Positions 7,416 through 16,501 of a stretch of DNA of 64,000 bases are shown here, in pieces (within the stretch, counting starts at the first letter, position 1; each line of letters starts with the position of its first letter). Origin of the DNA: Pseudomonas sp. TTU2014-080ASC (lineage in GTDB: Bacteria > Pseudomonadota > Gammaproteobacteria > Pseudomonadales > Pseudomonadaceae); the NCBI RefSeq assembly GCF_001446935.1, contig NZ_LKKK01000014.1:62001-126000 (forward strand). The letters run 5' to 3'. Position numbers and translations under genes: made by a program. Under the pieces are notes generated by a model, which had not been told where the DNA came from, did not search any database, and worked only from the letters and a program-made list of their open reading frames with translations.

Positions 7416-7904
7416 TTACTCCGGCATTTTCAGGGCAGATGGCGACACAATAACGCCATTGTTGTCTGCGTAAACAAATTCGCCCGGGCGGAATGTCACT
7501 CCACCAAAGGTGACTGCGACATTAAGGTCACCGATGCCACGCTTGTCCGTCTTCATGGGGTGACTAGCCAGTGCCTGGATGCCGAGATTGGTTTGTGCGA
7601 GAACATCGACGTCTCGTACGCAGCCGTAAACGATGATGCCTTCCCAACCATTTTTGGCGGCTTTTTCAGCCAGCATGTCCCCCAGGAGTGCTCGGCGCAT
7701 AGATGCACCGCCATCAACCACCATGACCTTGCCTTTACCTGGTTGCTCAACCTGTTCTTTGACTAGGGAGTTATCTTCGAAACATTTGACAGTGACAATT
7801 TCACCGCCGAAGGAGTCGCAGCCGCCAAAGTTGCTGAACATAGGCTCAACGACTTGCACCAGCTCAGGATAAGCGTCGCACAGATCTGGGGTGATGTACT
7901 GCAT
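7416..7904 (-). CDS. rraA: RraA-family protein (RNase E regulator / HMG aldolase fold)
   Basis: This is a 162-residue cytosolic protein of the RraA family. Its members either inhibit RNase E or cleave 4-hydroxy-4-methyl-2-oxoglutarate. The start MQYITPDLCDAY at 7904 has an SD AAGGAG 7 bp away, so the upstream extension is not used. The family core is present: VVDGGASMRRALLGDMLAEKA, WEGIIVYGCVRDVD, and HPMKTDKRGIGDLN, with the RD pair that coordinates metal in aldolase members. It ends about 20 bp before cmaX and may be co-transcribed with it. Confidence 0.92.
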   Translation of the reverse strand: MQYITPDLCDAYPELVQVVEPMFSNFGGCDSFGGEIVTVKCFEDNSLVKEQVEQPGKGKVMVVDGGASMRRALLGDMLAEKAAKNGWEGIIVYGCVRDVDVLAQTNLGIQALASHPMKTDKRGIGDLNVAVTFGGVTFRPGEFVYADNNGVIVSPSALKMPE

Positions 7905-8007
7905 GGCAAAACTCCTTGTGGCGTTATTGGTTTCGGTCAAGAAATTGATAATGCTTGCTTATCATAAGCTACTGAAGTGACGAATAAACCTGTGACAGCT
8001 CATTTGG

Positions 8008-9009
8008 TCAGCAATTGTAGGATTGCAACTGTCCGGTCATTTTTTGCTCAGGAACAGGCCGGTGACTGTTTTTCTGAAGCCACTTCCTGATCAATGGCCA
8101 TACTTCGCGTTGCGCTTCTTTGCTGATGAGCATTTCGACGTGACCAAAGTCACTGCTGAATCCCTGTCGTTTGCCTAGAAGCAGCAGCTCTTTGGATGAT
8201 GATCCGAAGTGCTGCAACATTTTTTCGCAAGCCCATGCCGGGTCCATTTTGTCTGCTGTCGCCGTAACAGACATGACTGGAACCTCCACGTCATTCAAGC
8301 CTGACCACCAGTCGCGTTCTGCTGAGCGAAAGCGGCCAAATAACCCATGCCATCGCATTGCTTCAATGGCCACGCTTGCTGGCTCATCTTCAGGGCCGCG
8401 CTTCAAGTCAGGGCCAGACAAGGTGCTCTTGAGTTTCAGTACTAACCGTGCGATCCACTCAACAGGAGGGATTTTTAGTGACCAGTGGGCGCTACTGACC
8501 TGGCTGCCAAATAAAATGCATGAGGCAATTTTCTCCTGATCCAGATACATACCCCCCAATGCAGCTGCCACGATAACTCCGCCCAGCGAGTGCCCAAGCC
8601 AATGCGCTTTTTGCGGATTGAGTTCATAAACAAACTCGGCGATCGCTGGCAGATCAAAACGCACGTAGTCATTTACGGTGTTTTTCAGATAGCTCTGGTT
8701 ACGAGGTGAAAGACCGTGACCGCGCATTTCAGCAATCCAGACATCAAAACCTTCTCGGGCAAGATAGGCCCCAAGTCCGATTCCTTTGGGTGAATACCAA
8801 AAGCGGCGGTTGGAAAAACTACCGGGTACAAGAATGACCGGAGTCCCCCGATGCCCTTCATCACCAGCTCTGCCAAGCCGGGTTAGCGCCAGTTCAACGC
8901 TGTAGTCAGGACTATTGCCAGGTTTGAGACGGTAAACGTCTTCGGTGAGATCTCCACGAAAGTCGGCACTGATAAGGGCGACAGGGAATAGCTTGCTGCT
9001 GCTTTGCAT
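8008..9009 (-). CDS. Alpha/beta-hydrolase, probable esterase
   Basis: This is a 333-residue alpha/beta-hydrolase. The nucleophile elbow GHSLGG places the catalytic Ser at 141. An oxyanion-type VPGSFSNRRFW lies at about 61-71, and VTATADKMDP and DFGHVEML supply the likely Asp and His. There is no signal peptide, so it is probably cytosolic. From memory, PA1771 occupies this position in P. aeruginosa. The substrate is unknown. It lies downstream of ppsA on the same strand, beyond a terminator. Confidence 0.88.
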   Translation of the reverse strand: MQSSSKLFPVALISADFRGDLTEDVYRLKPGNSPDYSVELALTRLGRAGDEGHRGTPVILVPGSFSNRRFWYSPKGIGLGAYLAREGFDVWIAEMRGHGLSPRNQSYLKNTVNDYVRFDLPAIAEFVYELNPQKAHWLGHSLGGVIVAAALGGMYLDQEKIASCILFGSQVSSAHWSLKIPPVEWIARLVLKLKSTLSGPDLKRGPEDEPASVAIEAMRWHGLFGRFRSAERDWWSGLNDVEVPVMSVTATADKMDPAWACEKMLQHFGSSSKELLLLGKRQGFSSDFGHVEMLISKEAQREVWPLIRKWLQKNSHRPVPEQKMTGQLQSYNC

Positions 9010-9023
9010 CTTTCTACTGGCAC

Positions 9024-9053
9024 AAAAAAGGGCAGGTGTTAGCCCGCCCTTAA
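9024..9053 (-). terminator. ppsA terminator
   Basis: On the minus strand AAGGGC...GCCC is followed by TTTTTT at 9029-9024, between the ppsA stop and the esterase start. Confidence 0.75.
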
Positions 9054-9071
9054 AATGGATGTTAACGCTGT

Positions 9072-11444
9072 TTAGGCAGTCTGACCTTCAGCGAGGAAGA
9101 ACCAGGTATCCAGCACGGAATCCGGGTTCAGCGACACGCTTTCAATGCCCTGCTCCATCAGCCAGCGCGCCAGATCAGGGTGATCAGACGGGCCCTGGCC
9201 GCAGATGCCAATGTATTTGCCCGCCTTGTTACAGGCCTGAATGGCATTGCTCAGCAGCTTTTTAACCGCTGGGTTACGCTCATCGAACAGGTGCGCAATG
9301 ATGCCGGAGTCGCGATCCAGGCCCAGTGTAAGCTGAGTCAGGTCGTTGGAACCGATGGAGAAACCGTCGAAGTACTCGAGGAACTCGTCAGCCAGCAGTG
9401 CGTTGGATGGCAGCTCACACATCATGATGATGCGCAGGCCGTTTTCGCCACGGGCAAGACCATTAGCGGCCAACAGATCGATAACTTGGCTTGCTTCGCC
9501 CAGTGTACGAACGAACGGAACCATGATCTCGACGTTAGTCAGCCCCATTTCATTGCGGACTTTCTTCAGGGCACGGCACTCAAGCTCGAAGCAGTCACGG
9601 AAAGACTCGCTGATGTAGCGCGAAGCACCGCGGAAGCCCAGCATCGGGTTCTCTTCTTCCGGCTCGTACAGTTTGCCGCCGATCAGGTTGGCGTATTCGT
9701 TGGACTTGAAGTCCGACAGGCGCACGATGACTTTTTTCGGCCAGAATGCGGCAGCCAGGGTGCTGATGCCTTCAACCAGCTTTTCAACGTAGAAGTTGAC
9801 CGGATCGCTGTAGCCTGCAGTGCGCTTTTCAACGCTGTCTTTCAGCTCTGGCGGCAACCCTGCGTAGTTCAGCAGTGCTTTCGGGTGCACACCGATCATG
9901 CGGTTGATGATGAACTCCAGACGAGCCAGGCCAACGCCCTCGTTCGGCAGTTGGGCAAAGTCGAAAGCACGGTCCGGGTTGCCAACGTTCATCATGATCT
10001 TGAATGGAAGATCAGGCATGGCGTCGACCGAGTTGGTACGCACATCAAAGCCCAGCTCACCTTCGAAGATGAAACCGGTGTCACCCTCAGCACAGGAAAC
10101 AGTCACACCCTGCCCGTCTTTCAGGGCCTGGGTAGCGTTGCCGCAGCCAACTACAGCTGGAATGCCCAGCTCACGGGCGATGATCGCAGCGTGGCAAGTA
10201 CGACCGCCACGGTTGGTCACGATTGCGCTTGCGCGCTTCATCACTGGTTCCCAATCTGGGTCTGTCATGTCGGAAACCAGCACGTCGCCTGGCTGTACCT
10301 TGTCCATTTCAGATACGTCGTTGATGACGCGGACACGGCCTGCACCGATCTTCTGACCGATTGCACGGCCTTCAACCAGAACTGAGCCTTTTTCTTTAAG
10401 CAGGTAACGCTCCATAACATTGACGTTGGAGCGACTTTTTACAGTCTCAGGACGGGCCTGCACGATGTACAGCTTGCCGTCGTCACCGTCTTTGGCCCAC
10501 TCGATGTCCATTGGACGGCCGTAGTGTTTCTCGATGATCATGGCCTGTTTGGCCAGTTCGCAGACTTCAGCGTCAGTCAGACAGAAACGGGCACGGTCAG
10601 CGCGATCAACATCAACCACTTTGACCGACTTACCGGCTTTGGCTTCATCGCCGTAAACCATCTTGATGGCTTTGCTGCCCAGGTTGCGGCGCAGAATGGC
10701 CGGGCGACCTGCTTCCAAGGTCTGCTTGTGTACGTAGAACTCATCCGGGTTCACAGCACCCTGTACAACGGTTTCACCGAGGCCATAGGCGCCAGTGATG
10801 AATACCACGTCGCGGAAACCGGATTCGGTATCCAAAGTGAACATCACGCCAGCAGTACCGGTTTCGGAGCGCACCATGCGCTGCACGCCAGCGGACAGGG
10901 CTACCAATTTATGGTCAAAGCCTTGGTGTACGCGGTACGCGATAGCACGGTCGTTGAACAGCGAAGCGAATACTTCCTTAGCTGCGCGGATAACGTTATC
11001 GACACCACGAATGTTGAGGAAGGTTTCTTGCTGGCCTGCGAAGGAGGCATCCGGCAGGTCTTCTGCAGTTGCGGACGATCGAACGGCTACCGCCATGTTG
11101 TCGTTACCACCTGACATGGCAGCAAAAGCTTCGCGAATCTGCTTATCCAGTTCTGCAGGGAAAGGTGCATCCATCACCCACTGACGAATTTCTGCACCAG
11201 TTTTGGCCAGTGCGTTTACATCGTCGACATCCAGAGCATCGAGTGCTGCGTGAATTTGCGCATTCAGCCCACTCTGCTCGAGAAAGTCCCGGTAGGCCTG
11301 GGCCGTGGTAGCAAAGCCGCCAGGTACGGAAACGCCAGCCCCTGACAGGTTGCTGATCATCTCGCCCAGGGAGGCGTTCTTGCCCCCTACGTGCTCAACA
11401 TCGTGATTGCCGAGCTTATCGAGGGAAACTACGTACTCTACCAA
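9072..11444 (-). CDS. ppsA: PpsA, phosphoenolpyruvate synthase
   Basis: PpsA makes PEP from pyruvate and ATP (giving AMP and Pi) for gluconeogenesis in the cytosol. The 790 residues match the usual length. The N-terminal ATP-grasp domain starts at LGNHDVEHVGGKNASLGEMI. The swivelling phospho-histidine domain contains GGRTCHAAIIAREL, with the catalytic His near 420. The C-terminal TIM-barrel PEP domain contains MCELPSNALLADEFL, SIGSNDLTQLTLGLDRDSG and ICGQGPSDHPD. It faces ppsR, the serine/threonine kinase-phosphotransferase that switches it. Confidence 0.98.
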   Translation of the reverse strand: MVEYVVSLDKLGNHDVEHVGGKNASLGEMISNLSGAGVSVPGGFATTAQAYRDFLEQSGLNAQIHAALDALDVDDVNALAKTGAEIRQWVMDAPFPAELDKQIREAFAAMSGGNDNMAVAVRSSATAEDLPDASFAGQQETFLNIRGVDNVIRAAKEVFASLFNDRAIAYRVHQGFDHKLVALSAGVQRMVRSETGTAGVMFTLDTESGFRDVVFITGAYGLGETVVQGAVNPDEFYVHKQTLEAGRPAILRRNLGSKAIKMVYGDEAKAGKSVKVVDVDRADRARFCLTDAEVCELAKQAMIIEKHYGRPMDIEWAKDGDDGKLYIVQARPETVKSRSNVNVMERYLLKEKGSVLVEGRAIGQKIGAGRVRVINDVSEMDKVQPGDVLVSDMTDPDWEPVMKRASAIVTNRGGRTCHAAIIARELGIPAVVGCGNATQALKDGQGVTVSCAEGDTGFIFEGELGFDVRTNSVDAMPDLPFKIMMNVGNPDRAFDFAQLPNEGVGLARLEFIINRMIGVHPKALLNYAGLPPELKDSVEKRTAGYSDPVNFYVEKLVEGISTLAAAFWPKKVIVRLSDFKSNEYANLIGGKLYEPEEENPMLGFRGASRYISESFRDCFELECRALKKVRNEMGLTNVEIMVPFVRTLGEASQVIDLLAANGLARGENGLRIIMMCELPSNALLADEFLEYFDGFSIGSNDLTQLTLGLDRDSGIIAHLFDERNPAVKKLLSNAIQACNKAGKYIGICGQGPSDHPDLARWLMEQGIESVSLNPDSVLDTWFFLAEGQTA

Positions 11445-11556
11445 GGTGATCTCTCCACTTAGGTGTTGGAAAAGCTCATGGGTCAGGCACTTGCAGCAGC
11501 GTTGTACGCCAGCTGTGTGGCCTGCCCCTGGAAAATAAGTAACAATGCCGCGCAGG

Positions 11557-11583
11557 TTGGCCCTGCCAAACGGGCCATATAAT
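11557..11583 (+). promoter_or_regulatory. Candidate ppsR promoter
   Basis: TATAAT at 11578-11583 is a perfect -10 box 38 bp before the ppsR ATG. The upstream TTGGCC (11557-11562) is a weak -35 at 15 bp. The 177-bp ppsA/ppsR divergence region must also hold the ppsA promoter, which I could not place. Confidence 0.45.
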
Positions 11584-11621
11584 AGCCAAGAACAGTTCCC
11601 AGCTTAAGGCCCACGGCGCAA

Positions 11622-12440
11622 ATGAAACGTACCGCTTTCTTCATCTCCGATGGCACTGGTATCACTGCCGAAACACTAGGCCAGAGCCTGTTAGCGCAGT
11701 TTGAGACCATCGATTTCGTCAAACTCACGCGTCCCTACATCGACACCGTAGATAAAGCGCGCGCCATGGTACAACAAATCAATGCAGCCGCCGAGAAAGA
11801 CGGCAGTAAACCCATTATTTTTGACACACTTGTCAATCAGGAAATTCGTGAAGTACTCGCCGAGTCTGAAGGATTCATGATCGACATCTTCTCGTCTTTC
11901 CTTGCCCCGCTTGAACAGGAACTGGCATCCCGCTCTTCTTACTCGGTGGGTAAATCCCACGCCATCGGCCAGAGCTCTAAATACATGGAGCGGATCGAGG
12001 CGGTGAACTTTGCCCTCGACAATGACGATGGTGCCCGCACCCAGCACTACGATAAAGCTGACCTGATCCTTGTGGGTGTTTCCCGCTGCGGTAAAACACC
12101 CACCTGCCTGTATATGGCCATGCAGTACGGCATCCGCGCCGCTAACTATCCACTAACTGAAGAAGACATGGAGCGCTTGCAGCTCCCCGCGATCCTCAAG
12201 CAACACCGGCACAAGCTGTTTGGCTTGACCATCGATCCGGATCGACTCACTGCAATCCGTCACGAGCGTAAACCCAACAGTCGCTATGCCAGCTTTGCTC
12301 AATGTGAGTTTGAGGTGCGCGAGGTTGAAAGCCTGTTCCGCCGTGAAGGCATCGCATACCTCAACTCAACCTCTTTCTCAGTTGAAGAGATTTCCGCCAA
12401 GATTCTGGTGGAAAAAGGTGTTGAGCGTCGTCTCAAGTAA
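11622..12440 (+). CDS. ppsR: PpsR, PEP synthase regulatory protein (kinase and pyrophosphorylase)
   Basis: PpsR inactivates PEP synthase by ADP-dependent phosphorylation of a Thr next to its catalytic His, and reverses this by Pi-dependent phosphorolysis. The 272-residue length is normal for the DUF299/PSRP family. The N-terminus reads RTAFFISDGTGITAETLG. A P-loop GVSRCGKTPT lies near residue 153, and the conserved GLTIDPDRLTAIRHERK follows. It diverges from ppsA, the usual arrangement in Pseudomonas. Confidence 0.96.
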   Translation: MKRTAFFISDGTGITAETLGQSLLAQFETIDFVKLTRPYIDTVDKARAMVQQINAAAEKDGSKPIIFDTLVNQEIREVLAESEGFMIDIFSSFLAPLEQELASRSSYSVGKSHAIGQSSKYMERIEAVNFALDNDDGARTQHYDKADLILVGVSRCGKTPTCLYMAMQYGIRAANYPLTEEDMERLQLPAILKQHRHKLFGLTIDPDRLTAIRHERKPNSRYASFAQCEFEVREVESLFRREGIAYLNSTSFSVEEISAKILVEKGVERRLK

Positions 12441-12452
12441 GAATTGCTGTGC

Positions 12453-12514
12453 TTTCGCGGCTGAAGCCGTCCCTACAATACCTCAGCTGTAGAGGCAGCT
12501 TCAGTCGCGCAGAA
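12453..12514. repeat. REP-like inverted repeat after ppsR
   Basis: An imperfect arm with GCGGCTGAAGCCGTCCCTACA (ending 12476) is answered by TGTAGAGGCAGCTTCAGTCGC (from 12488). The GCGGCTGAAGCCG core is the type of extragenic palindrome scattered through Pseudomonas genomes. It may double as the ppsR terminator. Confidence 0.65.
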
Positions 12515-12602
12515 GCTAATCCCAATTCTCTAAATACCTCTTAATACATTGAGTTTAGAGAAAAAGAATCCGTAACCTAAAGTGCTTTATCAGGTGTGTA
12601 GC

Positions 12603-13790
12603 TTAGAACGACTCCTGCGGCACCCTCACCCAACCTTCCATCAGAATGCGTGCCGAGCGCGACATGATGGCCTTCTTCACTACCCATTCTCCCTGCTCCT
12701 GCTTGGCTTCTGCACCGACCCGCAATGTGCCGGACGGATGCCCGAAACGTACCGCATTGCGCTCACCACCACCGGCTGCAAGGTTTACCAGCGTGCCGGG
12801 AATTGCAGCCGCGGTGCCGATGGCAACCGCGGCTGTGCCCATCATGGCGTGGTGCAGTTTGCCCATGGAAACGGCGCGAACCAGCAGGTCAACATCATCG
12901 GCTTTAACGGTTTTGCCGCTTGAGGACACATAGTCTTTAGGCGGGCTGACAAAGGCGATTTTCGGCGTGTGTTGACGTGTTGCAGCCTCTTCCGGGGTTT
13001 TGATTAGCCCCATGCGCAGCGCGCCGGCCACACGAATGGCCTCAAGCTTCGCCAGTGCCTGCGGATCGGTATTGATTTGTTCGCGCAGTTCAGTGCCCTG
13101 GTAGCCGATTTCTTCGGCCTTCACAAAAACTGTCGGGATGCCTGCGCTGATCATGGTCGCCTGTAAGGTGCCAATACCCGGCACTTCAAGCGCGTCCACC
13201 AGATTGCCGGTGGGGAACATGGAGCCGCCCTCTTCGCCATCATCTGATGGATCAAGGAACTCCAACACGATTTCTGCTGCTGGGAAGGTCACGCCATCCA
13301 GCTCAAAATCCCCTGTTTCCTGAACTTCGCCATTGGTGATTGGGACGTGGGCAATGATGGTTTTATTGATGTTGGCCTGCCAGATTCGCACTACGCAGGT
13401 GCCGTTCTGCGGGATTCGCGCTGGATCGACCAATCCGGCATGGATGGCAAACGCTCCGGCTGCGGTGGACAGGTTGCCGCAGTTACCACTCCAGTCAACA
13501 AAGGCCTTGTCGATGGAAACCTGACCATAGAGGTAATCAACGTCATGATCCGGCTGGCTGCTTTTAGACAGAATCACGCACTTGCTGGTACTGGAGGTCG
13601 CGCCGCCCATGCCATCGATATGCGCCGAATACGGATCGGGGCTGCCGATAACCCGCATAAACAGACGATCCCGAGCTGTACCAGGCTTCTGGCAGGACTC
13701 AGGCAGATCTTGTAGGCGGAAGAACACACCTTTACTGGTGCCGCCACGAATATAAGTGGCAGGAATCTTAACTTGCGGTAAATGGGCCAT
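12603..13790 (-). CDS. prpF: PrpF, 2-methylaconitate cis-trans isomerase
   Basis: PrpF isomerises the trans-2-methylaconitate made by AcnD so that it can be hydrated to 2-methylisocitrate in the methylcitrate cycle. The 395 residues have the two-lobed diaminopimelate epimerase-like fold. They start at MAHLPQVKIPATYIRGGTSKG, where the Lys of the GGTSKG motif is thought to be important. Later segments include DWSGNCGNLSTAAGAFAI, GIPTVFVKAEEIGYQGTEL and GHPSGTLRVGAEA. It is the last gene of the prp cluster, 100 bp after acnD. Confidence 0.96.
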   Translation of the reverse strand: MAHLPQVKIPATYIRGGTSKGVFFRLQDLPESCQKPGTARDRLFMRVIGSPDPYSAHIDGMGGATSSTSKCVILSKSSQPDHDVDYLYGQVSIDKAFVDWSGNCGNLSTAAGAFAIHAGLVDPARIPQNGTCVVRIWQANINKTIIAHVPITNGEVQETGDFELDGVTFPAAEIVLEFLDPSDDGEEGGSMFPTGNLVDALEVPGIGTLQATMISAGIPTVFVKAEEIGYQGTELREQINTDPQALAKLEAIRVAGALRMGLIKTPEEAATRQHTPKIAFVSPPKDYVSSSGKTVKADDVDLLVRAVSMGKLHHAMMGTAAVAIGTAAAIPGTLVNLAAGGGERNAVRFGHPSGTLRVGAEAKQEQGEWVVKKAIMSRSARILMEGWVRVPQESF

Positions 13791-13840
13791 GGCTCGATCC
13801 TGATAAATCGTATCGCTGGCGAAATTGTTAAGCCTTGCAA

Positions 13841-13871
13841 GAGCGACTTCAGGTCGTGGCTGAAGCCGCTC
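13841..13871. repeat. REP-like hairpin between acnD and prpF
   Basis: GAGCGACTTCAG (13841-13852) pairs with CTGAAGCCGCTC (13860-13871) with one mismatch. It shares the CTGAAGCCG core of the element at 12453-12514. Its position inside an operon could lower prpF expression or stabilise upstream mRNA. Confidence 0.65.
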
Positions 13872-13890
13872 CTTAAGGTCACGTGGTCAC

Positions 13891-16500
13891 TCAGGCTGCG
13901 CCGGACTCCAGGAAGTCTTTAGCGAAGCGCTGCAGCACACCGCCCGCCTCGTAGATAGAGACTTCCTCGGCAGTGTCCAGACGGCAAGTCACTTGCACTT
14001 CAACCCGCTCACCGTTCTTGCGATTGATGATCAGGGTCAGATCAGTGCGCGGTTTACGCTCACCAACCACGTCGTAAGTCTCAGTGCCATCCAGTTCCAG
14101 TGTTTTGCGGTTGGTGCCCGGTTTGAACTCCAGCGGCAGCACGCCCATACCGATCAGATTGGTGCGGTGAATACGCTCGAAGCCTTCGGCAACAATCGCT
14201 TCAACGCCAGCCAGACGCACGCCTTTGGCCGCCCAGTCACGAGACGAGCCCTGACCGTAATCCGCACCGGCGATGATGATCAGCGGCTGCTTACGCTCCA
14301 TATAGGTTTCGATCGCTTCCCACATACGCATGACCTTGCCGTCCGGCTCCACGCGGGCCAGCGAGCCCTTCTTCACTTCTCCATCAACCACAGCCATTTC
14401 GTTGACCAGTTGCGGGTTGGCGAAGGTCGCGCGCTGTGCGGTGAGGTGATCACCACGGTGGGTCGCGTAGGAGTTGAAGTCCTCTTCTGGCAGGCCCATT
14501 TTCGCCAGATACTCACCCGCAGCCGAGTTGGCCAGAATGGCGTTGGACGGCGACAGGTGATCGGTGGTGATGTTGTCTGGCAGCAATGCCAACGGACGCA
14601 TGCCTTTGAGCGTACGCTCACCTGCCAGCGCACCTTCCCAGTACGGCGGGCGGCGGATGTAGGTGGAATGCGGGCGCCAGTCGTACAGTGGGCTTTCCGC
14701 TTCTTTAACGGTGCCCAGATCAAACATCGGGATGTAGATCTGTTTGAACTGCTCAGGCTTCACGTTGGCGGCAACTATGGCGTCGATTTCTTCATCGCTC
14801 GGCCACAGGTCTTTCAGGGTGATTGGGTTGCCTTGGGCGTCATGCCCCAGCACATCTTGCTCGATGTCAAAGCGCACCGTACCGGCAATCGCGTAAGCAA
14901 CCACCAGAGGTGGCGAGGCCAGAAAGGCCTGTTTGGCATACGGATGGATGCGGCCATCAAAGTTGCGGTTACCTGACAGCACAGCCGTGGCGTACAGGTC
15001 GCGGTCAATGATTTCCTGCTGGATCACTGGGTCCAGCGCACCGCTCATGCCGTTACAGGTGGTGCAGGCATAAGCGACGATGCCGAAGCCGAGCTTTTCC
15101 AGCTCAGGCAGCAAACCGGATTCTTCCAGATACAGTTTGGCGACTTTGGAACCTGGCGCAAAAGAGGTTTTAACCCATGGTTTGCGAACCAGACCCAGCT
15201 CATTGGCCTTTTTCGCCAGCAGACCGGCCGCAACCACGTTCCGCGGGTTGGAGGTGTTGGTGCAGCTGGTGATCGCAGCAATGATCACTGCTCCATCCGG
15301 CATCAGCCCTTGGGCTTCTTCCTGCTTGGCGGCAGCCAGTTTGGCTTCGTCAGCAATACCGCGCTCGTTCAGCGCAGAAGTCGGCAGGCGCTTGTGCGGG
15401 TTGGACGGGCCAGCCATGTTGCGCACAACGGTGGACAGGTCAAAGCTCAATACGCGCTCATAAACCGCTGTTTTCAGTGCATCAGCCCACAGACCGGTAG
15501 TCTTCGCGTAATTCTCAACCAAGGCCACTTGCTCTGGCTCACGGCCAGTCAACTTGAGGTAGTCGATGGTTTGCTGGTCGATGTAGAACATCGCCGCTGT
15601 CGCGCCGTATTCCGGGCACATGTTGGAGATGGTGGCACGGTCACCGATGGACAGGCTGTCAGCGCCTTCACCGAAGAACTCGACCCAGGCACCAACCACG
15701 CGCTCCTTACGCAGGAACTCGGTCAGGGCCAGAACGATATCGGTGGCGGTAATGCCTGGCTGACGTTTGCCGGTTAGCTTGACGCCGACGATATCCGGTA
15801 GACGCATCATTGAGGCGCGACCGAGCATTACGGTTTCAGCTTCCAGACCACCGACACCAATGGCGATCACGCCCAGTGCATCGACGTGCGGTGTGTGGCT
15901 GTCGGTTCCGACGCAGGTATCCGGGAAAGCAACGCCGCCACGGGCCTGGATTACCGGGCTCATTTTCTCCAGGTTGATCTGGTGCATGATGCCGTTGCCG
16001 GCCGGGATCACGTCGACGTTCTTGAACGCAGTCTTGGTCCACTCAATAAAGTGGAAGCGGTCTTCGTTACGGCGCTCTTCAACTTCACGGTTTTTCTCGA
16101 ACGCATCTGGGTCAAAGCCTGCGTATTCAACAGCGAGCGAGTGGTCAACAATCAGCTGCGTCGGCACAACTGGGTTAACCTTGGACGGATCACCGCCCTG
16201 CTCTGCAATGGCGTCACGCAGGCCGGCCAGGTCGACCAGTGCGGTCTGGCCGAGAATGTCGTGGCACACCACGCGGGCCGGATACCAAGGAAAATCCAGT
16301 TCCTGTTTGCGCTCAATCAGCTGCTTCAGCGAGTCAGTCAGCGCTGCGGGATCACAGCGCCGCACCAGTTGCTCCGCCAGAACGCGGCTGGTGTATGGCA
16401 GCTTGGCCCAAGCACCGGCCTCGATGGCATCGACCGCTTCGCGGGCATCGAAATAATCCAGCTGAGTACCCGCTAACGGCTTGCGGTATTGGCTGTTCAT
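13891..16500 (-). CDS. acnD: AcnD, Fe/S-dependent 2-methylcitrate dehydratase
   Basis: AcnD is the aconitase-family enzyme that dehydrates 2-methylcitrate in species lacking PrpD, and it needs PrpF as partner. The 869-residue protein starts MNSQYRKPLAGTQLDYFDAREAV. Cluster-binding cysteines lie in ITSCTNTSNPRNV and YACTTCNGMSG. Aconitase signatures include GVAFPDTCVGTDSHTPH and, in the swivel domain, GADYGQGSSRDWAAKG. Neighbours prpC (1 bp upstream) and prpF fix the role as AcnD rather than housekeeping AcnA. Confidence 0.97.
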   Translation of the reverse strand: MNSQYRKPLAGTQLDYFDAREAVDAIEAGAWAKLPYTSRVLAEQLVRRCDPAALTDSLKQLIERKQELDFPWYPARVVCHDILGQTALVDLAGLRDAIAEQGGDPSKVNPVVPTQLIVDHSLAVEYAGFDPDAFEKNREVEERRNEDRFHFIEWTKTAFKNVDVIPAGNGIMHQINLEKMSPVIQARGGVAFPDTCVGTDSHTPHVDALGVIAIGVGGLEAETVMLGRASMMRLPDIVGVKLTGKRQPGITATDIVLALTEFLRKERVVGAWVEFFGEGADSLSIGDRATISNMCPEYGATAAMFYIDQQTIDYLKLTGREPEQVALVENYAKTTGLWADALKTAVYERVLSFDLSTVVRNMAGPSNPHKRLPTSALNERGIADEAKLAAAKQEEAQGLMPDGAVIIAAITSCTNTSNPRNVVAAGLLAKKANELGLVRKPWVKTSFAPGSKVAKLYLEESGLLPELEKLGFGIVAYACTTCNGMSGALDPVIQQEIIDRDLYATAVLSGNRNFDGRIHPYAKQAFLASPPLVVAYAIAGTVRFDIEQDVLGHDAQGNPITLKDLWPSDEEIDAIVAANVKPEQFKQIYIPMFDLGTVKEAESPLYDWRPHSTYIRRPPYWEGALAGERTLKGMRPLALLPDNITTDHLSPSNAILANSAAGEYLAKMGLPEEDFNSYATHRGDHLTAQRATFANPQLVNEMAVVDGEVKKGSLARVEPDGKVMRMWEAIETYMERKQPLIIIAGADYGQGSSRDWAAKGVRLAGVEAIVAEGFERIHRTNLIGMGVLPLEFKPGTNRKTLELDGTETYDVVGERKPRTDLTLIINRKNGERVEVQVTCRLDTAEEVSIYEAGGVLQRFAKDFLESGAA

Positions 16501-16501
16501 C

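Noticed and set aside
9180..10385. 401-codon plus-strand frame inside ppsA
   Set aside because: It is the antisense of a fully conserved PEP synthase; no start signals or family match.
13993..14976. 327-codon plus-strand frame inside acnD
   Set aside because: Antisense of acnD, produced by the GC-rich codon pattern.
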